From Vampirovibrionales bacterium (GTDB taxonomy: Bacteria > Cyanobacteriota > Vampirovibrionia > Vampirovibrionales > Vampirovibrionaceae): DNA of 64,000 bases. The DNA is taken from contig JAJCZA010000029.1 in the NCBI GenBank assembly GCA_029262635.1, positions 93,938 to 157,937 of the forward strand, read 5' to 3'. The position numbers and the translations under genes are program-made. The notes beneath the pieces were generated by a model. The model was not told where the DNA came from. It searched no databases and saw only the letters and a program-made list of their open reading frames with translations. Below are positions 60,437-64,000 of this stretch, one piece after another; the first letter of the stretch is position 1; the number at the start of each line of letters is the position of its first letter.

Positions 60437-60577
60437 CTGTGTGCTTGTTAGTTAAACTTATCACAATAATCATTGCTACATTATTAGCATTATAACTTCC
60501 GATACACTTTTATCGCAACCGCTAAATAATTGACCCTTCAACTCTTGCCCAGCAAGTTTCTGCCCTTTGTATTCGCT

Positions 60578-60928
60578 TTACAAAAACGATCTCTCCCCCA
60601 TCAGCTTTACAATTCTGAGGTATTCACGGCACAACTCAGTGAAGTATCGCTTTTCAGCCATCGCCTCTGCGCTGTAGTCCCCGTGCTTCCATCGGGCCTT
60701 GCGTGATCGTTCCAACCCTTCCGGGGTTTTGGGGCCGGTGGACTTGCCCCCATGAAACCGACAGCGCCCGTTGGCCATGGCCGGTTGCTGGCATGGCCTG
60801 CCGTGACGTTTTGATCGTGCCCCGCACCGTGCCACTTTGGAGAGATCGCCCGGTGGGTTTCCATTTTTCAGCCATCCGTTGTTAGGTTTTGTTAGGGGTT
60901 CCCGCTGGATATGGGGTTGATCAGCCAT
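60578..60928 (-). CDS. HGGxSTG-domain phage protein
   Basis: A 116-residue protein. The signature RCGARSKRHGRPCQQPAM then GRCRFHGGKSTGPKTPEGLERSRK is typical of a family found in phages and prophages of proteobacteria, named after H-G-G-x-S-T-G. Cys residues near it may bind zinc. Its ATG overlaps the previous stop by one base (TAATG). Function unknown, often near terminase genes. Confidence 0.85.
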   Translation of the reverse strand: MADQPHIQREPLTKPNNGWLKNGNPPGDLSKVARCGARSKRHGRPCQQPAMANGRCRFHGGKSTGPKTPEGLERSRKARWKHGDYSAEAMAEKRYFTELCREYLRIVKLMGERSFL

Positions 60929-61524
60929 TATTTTTTCTCACCCTCCCCCACCCCCTGATGGACGTTACCCACAATGGCCTGCCCGCCATGGCCTACATTG
61001 ACATGTTGCACAGTGATCTTTTGCTGTCCCTTGGTGCGGTATTTCTGCAATGCTTCTATCTGCCGGGTAAAAACGTTCATCAGCTTGGTAGACTGCTGGA
61101 TATAACGATCAGCCGCTTCCGTGCGCTCGGTTATCATTGCCCGGCGGGCACACTCAGCCGCCATGTTATGAACGGCCACCATCTGACACGCCAGCATCCC
61201 CTCCAGTCCATCCTGCGGGCCTATCCCCTGTAGCATGGAAATTGCGGCATTGGCGTTTTTCAGATTATGCGCGTCTGCTGTTGCATTCACGGTTTGGGCA
61301 ATCAACTTGCTGGCAGCATCCAAATCCGGCATGCCGGTGGCTTCCATCGCCTGCACCATTGCCAAGCCCGCGTCCGATTCTGCGGGTCGATAGTCCCTGT
61401 CACCGTCTCCCTTATCAAGCTTCAACCAGTTCCTGCCTTGTTTGCGTTCAAGCAACCGCTGTGCGCCTTCCTTCTGGGCAGGCGTCAAAACCTTTTCAGG
61501 GTCGGTCTTTTTGGGTTTCGGCAT
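60928..61524 (-). CDS. Phage-associated hypothetical protein
   Basis: A 198-residue protein; ATG at 61524 has GGAGG six bases upstream, TTG at 61536 would be an alternative. It is helical with the C-terminal motif TRQIEALQKYRTKGQQKITVQHVNVGHGGQAIVGNV, which occurs in many phage or integrative-element proteins of unknown role, frequently next to HGGxSTG genes. Overlaps the downstream gene (TAATG). Confidence 0.8.
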   Translation of the reverse strand: MPKPKKTDPEKVLTPAQKEGAQRLLERKQGRNWLKLDKGDGDRDYRPAESDAGLAMVQAMEATGMPDLDAASKLIAQTVNATADAHNLKNANAAISMLQGIGPQDGLEGMLACQMVAVHNMAAECARRAMITERTEAADRYIQQSTKLMNVFTRQIEALQKYRTKGQQKITVQHVNVGHGGQAIVGNVHQGVGEGEKK

Positions 61525-61525
61525 G

Positions 61526-63331
61526 TTATCCTCCAATCAGTTCTACAGTATGGGCCTCAAAGGGAACATAACGTCGGGGTTTGTTGGCAAAGCTATCCAG
61601 ATACTGGAAAGAATCCCGGTCAAACCATAACAACAGGTTCCCTTCCCATTCCCCGTTTCGCTGCTTATCACAGGTCAGGCGTCCATCGGGTGCGCCCTGC
61701 AAGTCCATAATATCCCCGCCGTTTTCAAGGGCAATCTCTTTCTTTTTGTTCCGCCAGACAGAAAACGTGTTATCTGCAAGGTCAGTAATCGCCCCGGTTC
61801 CCTTCACGTCGAGCTTGCCCGGTGGTTTGCTTTCATCGTCCCCTTTCCGACTGTGCGCCACAAGGTGAACGTGTGCGCCGGTGGCGTTTTTAAAATCCGT
61901 CAGGACTTCTACAAACTGTTTTTGGGTGCGGTAGTCATCTTCTGCAATGCCGCATTTCATCATGGAGTCAATGACAAACTGTGTGATGCCGTAACGCTTT
62001 CGGGCATACTCAAACACGGTAAGGATATGCTCCCATTTTGCCGTGCCCACCACGTCAAACACCCATAACTTGTCCGAAAACCATTCCCCGATGGCGTCCA
62101 GATATTGCGGGGAAGGTTGCCGCATGGTCGATGCCTGACGCACCAGCCGGTAAAGCATCCGCTCCGGTTTAATCTCCATTGAGGCAATACAGACACGCTC
62201 CCCCTGATTCATCAGGTGCAACATCAGATGTCCCAACACTTGAGACTTGCCATGTCCGTTAATGCCCGTCCAGATAGACAATTCATTGTGCCGGATACGG
62301 ATACGGTCATGGGCTTCCATCCACGGCAGGGCAAACCCTTGGGGTGTTCCGGGCTTGGGGTAGAACATATCGTGCATGGCATCCGGGAAATAATCCCCGG
62401 CAGATCGTAATTCTTCCGGGTCGATGCTCCGGGAGTCCTCCAGAGCACAATCAAAATATGACCGGCTGACCCCTTTTTGATGCGCTTCGTTAGGGTCTTT
62501 TACCCCGGGCAAATCTATTAGCTTTACCCGATGACTCCCCAAGCGTTGCACCAGTTCCACTGCACCAGCTTGCCCGGCTTCGTCCGAATCAAAACACAGA
62601 TAGATGGTATCAAAACGGTCAAGGTGTGGGTATTCTGAATCCACCCATTGATGGTTTTTTGCGCCAAAGGGCACCGATAGCGCCGGGATGCCGTATTGAT
62701 GCAATGTCATTGCATCCAATTCCCCCTCAGTAATTACAACCCACCGTGTATCAGAGTCTAACGCTTGCCAGCCAAAAAGTATTTTCTCCGTTTTACCGCT
62801 GGTATGAATTATTTTTTTTCCTTTTTCATCAAGATCGATGCCGATCTTCTTCCAACAGACCAGTTCACTGCCTCGATAAGACGGAAGAAAATAGCCTCGC
62901 TTGTCAGATTCCACCCCAAAGGTTTTGAGCGTGTCCACGGTCAAGCAACGGTCTTTCGTCAGGTATTTCACCACCACATCAGACGGTATGTTTTGGGGTT
63001 TCTCTGGTCGAGTGTATTGTTTGCGTGGCATCGGGTGAAACGTGGTTTCCCGGATGCCCAGATAGCCCCTGATCTCTTGCAGGGTATCCGGCAGGCTGAC
63101 TCCCCGCACCTGCTTCCATAAATCGATTAGATCTCCGCCATGGCCTGCCTGAAAATCCTTCCAGATTCCAGCCTTGCCGCCCGTCAGATGCACTTTGAGG
63201 GATTGCCCCGGCTCACCGGCAACAGACCCGCATACCCATTCATGACGTTCCCGCTTGCCCTGGGGGAGCAGATACGAGGCGACAGCTTCCGCCTGTTGCG
63301 CCAGTTTTTCCGATAGTTCCCGGATATCCAT
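61526..63331 (-). CDS. TOPRIM primase / DnaB-like helicase (phage replication)
   Basis: A 601-residue protein from the ATG at 63331 (GGGAGGG upstream, overlapping the previous stop as TGATG). The N-terminal region has KAGIWKDFQAGHGGDLIDLW. A TOPRIM domain follows (VVITEGELDAMTLHQYG with the catalytic Glu; CFDSDEAGQAG with Asp-x-Asp). The C-terminal RecA-like domain carries Walker A GINGHGKSQ and ERVCIASMEIKPE, ending with VAHSRKGDDES. This is the T7 gp4-type architecture; the full primase zinc finger is not apparent. Confidence 0.88.
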   Translation of the reverse strand: MDIRELSEKLAQQAEAVASYLLPQGKRERHEWVCGSVAGEPGQSLKVHLTGGKAGIWKDFQAGHGGDLIDLWKQVRGVSLPDTLQEIRGYLGIRETTFHPMPRKQYTRPEKPQNIPSDVVVKYLTKDRCLTVDTLKTFGVESDKRGYFLPSYRGSELVCWKKIGIDLDEKGKKIIHTSGKTEKILFGWQALDSDTRWVVITEGELDAMTLHQYGIPALSVPFGAKNHQWVDSEYPHLDRFDTIYLCFDSDEAGQAGAVELVQRLGSHRVKLIDLPGVKDPNEAHQKGVSRSYFDCALEDSRSIDPEELRSAGDYFPDAMHDMFYPKPGTPQGFALPWMEAHDRIRIRHNELSIWTGINGHGKSQVLGHLMLHLMNQGERVCIASMEIKPERMLYRLVRQASTMRQPSPQYLDAIGEWFSDKLWVFDVVGTAKWEHILTVFEYARKRYGITQFVIDSMMKCGIAEDDYRTQKQFVEVLTDFKNATGAHVHLVAHSRKGDDESKPPGKLDVKGTGAITDLADNTFSVWRNKKKEIALENGGDIMDLQGAPDGRLTCDKQRNGEWEGNLLLWFDRDSFQYLDSFANKPRRYVPFEAHTVELIGG

Positions 63332-64000
63332 CAACCGACCCTCCCCATCGTTTTCAGTTCCGTCATGGCCTGCTGACGCTTTGCCAAACAGTCCCGGCAA
63401 TCGCATTGATATTCATTCAGCCACGGTTTATGCCCCGCTGCCGTCGTTTGCCCCTGCCCCTGCTGCTGCCAGACGGGGAGCGTATTGGCAACATCCGTCA
63501 TGGAACAGATGGCTTTGCAGTATTTGTAAGGCACCAGAAAATCAATGGCCTGTTTTAGTTCTTCCACGGTATGGGTGTTTAACAGCCGCTCAGCAACCTT
63601 ACATCCTGCAAAAAACCATCGGCCATCAAACTGACCCTCACGCGATCCATTAACCTTCAAAACATCAGATAGATGGTTCACAACCTCTCTCACTTCCCTT
63701 GATGGTGAAGAAGATTTTTTCCCTGCATCCGATTTATCGGGTGCGGTAAATAATTCTTTTAATTCCTTTTTATTACTCTTATTTTTAGGGGGTTCTTTTC
63801 CCTCTCCCTCTGCGGGTTGTGGCGATGGCATTGGTTCCTTAGGTGAGTCGTCATTGGTATCACCATTGGCATCATCAGTGGTATCGTCATTGGCTCCAGA
63901 CGCATCTTTTTTAACCTGAAAAGCCTTGTAATTATTGATTTTTAGACGTGAGTCGTATCGTGTGCATTTAGTGGTTCCGATCATGCCATCTTTCTGGAGT
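63331..64000 (-). CDS. Phage replication-initiator-like protein (5' truncated)
   Basis: The frame continues to the window edge; 222 residues are seen. The first visible residues LQKDGMIGTTKCTRYDSRLKINNYKAFQ match the end of a winged-helix domain common to phage replication initiators (L-x-x-x-G-x-I-x-x-x-x-x-R-x-x-x-I-x-I-x-N-Y-x-x-x-Q). An acidic, Pro-rich linker and a C-terminal region with paired Cys (CDCRDCLAKRQQ) follow. It is the first visible gene of the replication operon. ATG at 63984 would be an internal Met. Confidence 0.75.
   Translation of the reverse strand, partial: LQKDGMIGTTKCTRYDSRLKINNYKAFQVKKDASGANDDTTDDANGDTNDDSPKEPMPSPQPAEGEGKEPPKNKSNKKELKELFTAPDKSDAGKKSSSPSREVREVVNHLSDVLKVNGSREGQFDGRWFFAGCKVAERLLNTHTVEELKQAIDFLVPYKYCKAICSMTDVANTLPVWQQQGQGQTTAAGHKPWLNEYQCDCRDCLAKRQQAMTELKTMGRVG

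Overview
The window reads as about 56.6 kb of a bacterial chromosome followed by the first 7.3 kb of an integrated genetic element that runs off the right edge. The host is a diderm heterotroph: there is an outer-membrane porin whose last residue is Phe, several lipoproteins and secreted c-type cytochrome, aconitase and NADP-isocitrate dehydrogenase, and no photosynthesis gene. The best lineage clue is a response regulator (39952-40722) that matches, nearly motif for motif, the cyanobacterial regulator RpaB. A tRNA-Glu of cyanobacterial appearance and many small proteins with an N-terminal hydrophobic-x-F-G motif agree with it. I infer a non-photosynthetic relative of Cyanobacteria (Melainabacteria/Vampirovibrionia). 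This is an inference, not a proof.

Layout. 1-3.7 kb: an O-carbamoyltransferase operon (carbamoyltransferase, SxtJ-like, DUF5989, each joined by TAATG) with a partial membrane protein and an unrelated + strand gene inserted. 3.9-7 kb: a heptosyltransferase-like GT9 enzyme, a cytochrome c and a porin. 7-14.1 kb: aconitase, the tig-clpP-clpX protein quality-control operon and tRNA-Gly. 14.1-24.1 kb: an adenine-methylase-like protein, a membrane-anchored L12-like protein, an oxidoreductase, alanine racemase, a giant degenerate amylase-like protein and two peptide ABC permeases. 24.4-33 kb: cation/proton antiporter, PriA, MiaA, an M3-like peptidase and a large type IV pilin-like protein. 33-50 kb: many lineage-specific secreted or repeat proteins mixed with acylphosphatase, leucine dehydrogenase, RpaB-like regulator, MnmC-like methyltransferase, HemW and Icd. 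50-56.5 kb: OppA-type binding protein, a HAD acid phosphatase and a GH35 beta-galactosidase with a small partner.

56.6-64 kb is an integrated element. A tyrosine recombinase gene starts directly behind the 3' end of tRNA-Glu, preceded by three 9-bp repeats that look like arm-type sites. Downstream, on the opposite strand, lie a TOPRIM-helicase, a replication-initiator-like gene cut by the window end, small phage-type proteins, a Panacea-antitoxin/putative-toxin pair, and short secreted or membrane genes that share a duplicated leader sequence. Two of its genes appear to start with CTG.

The most promising items for something new are the Panacea-linked putative toxin, the CTG starts and duplicated leader in the element, the RpaB orthologue outside photosynthetic cyanobacteria, the recurrent N-terminal F-G motif, and the catalytically degraded amylase-like giant.
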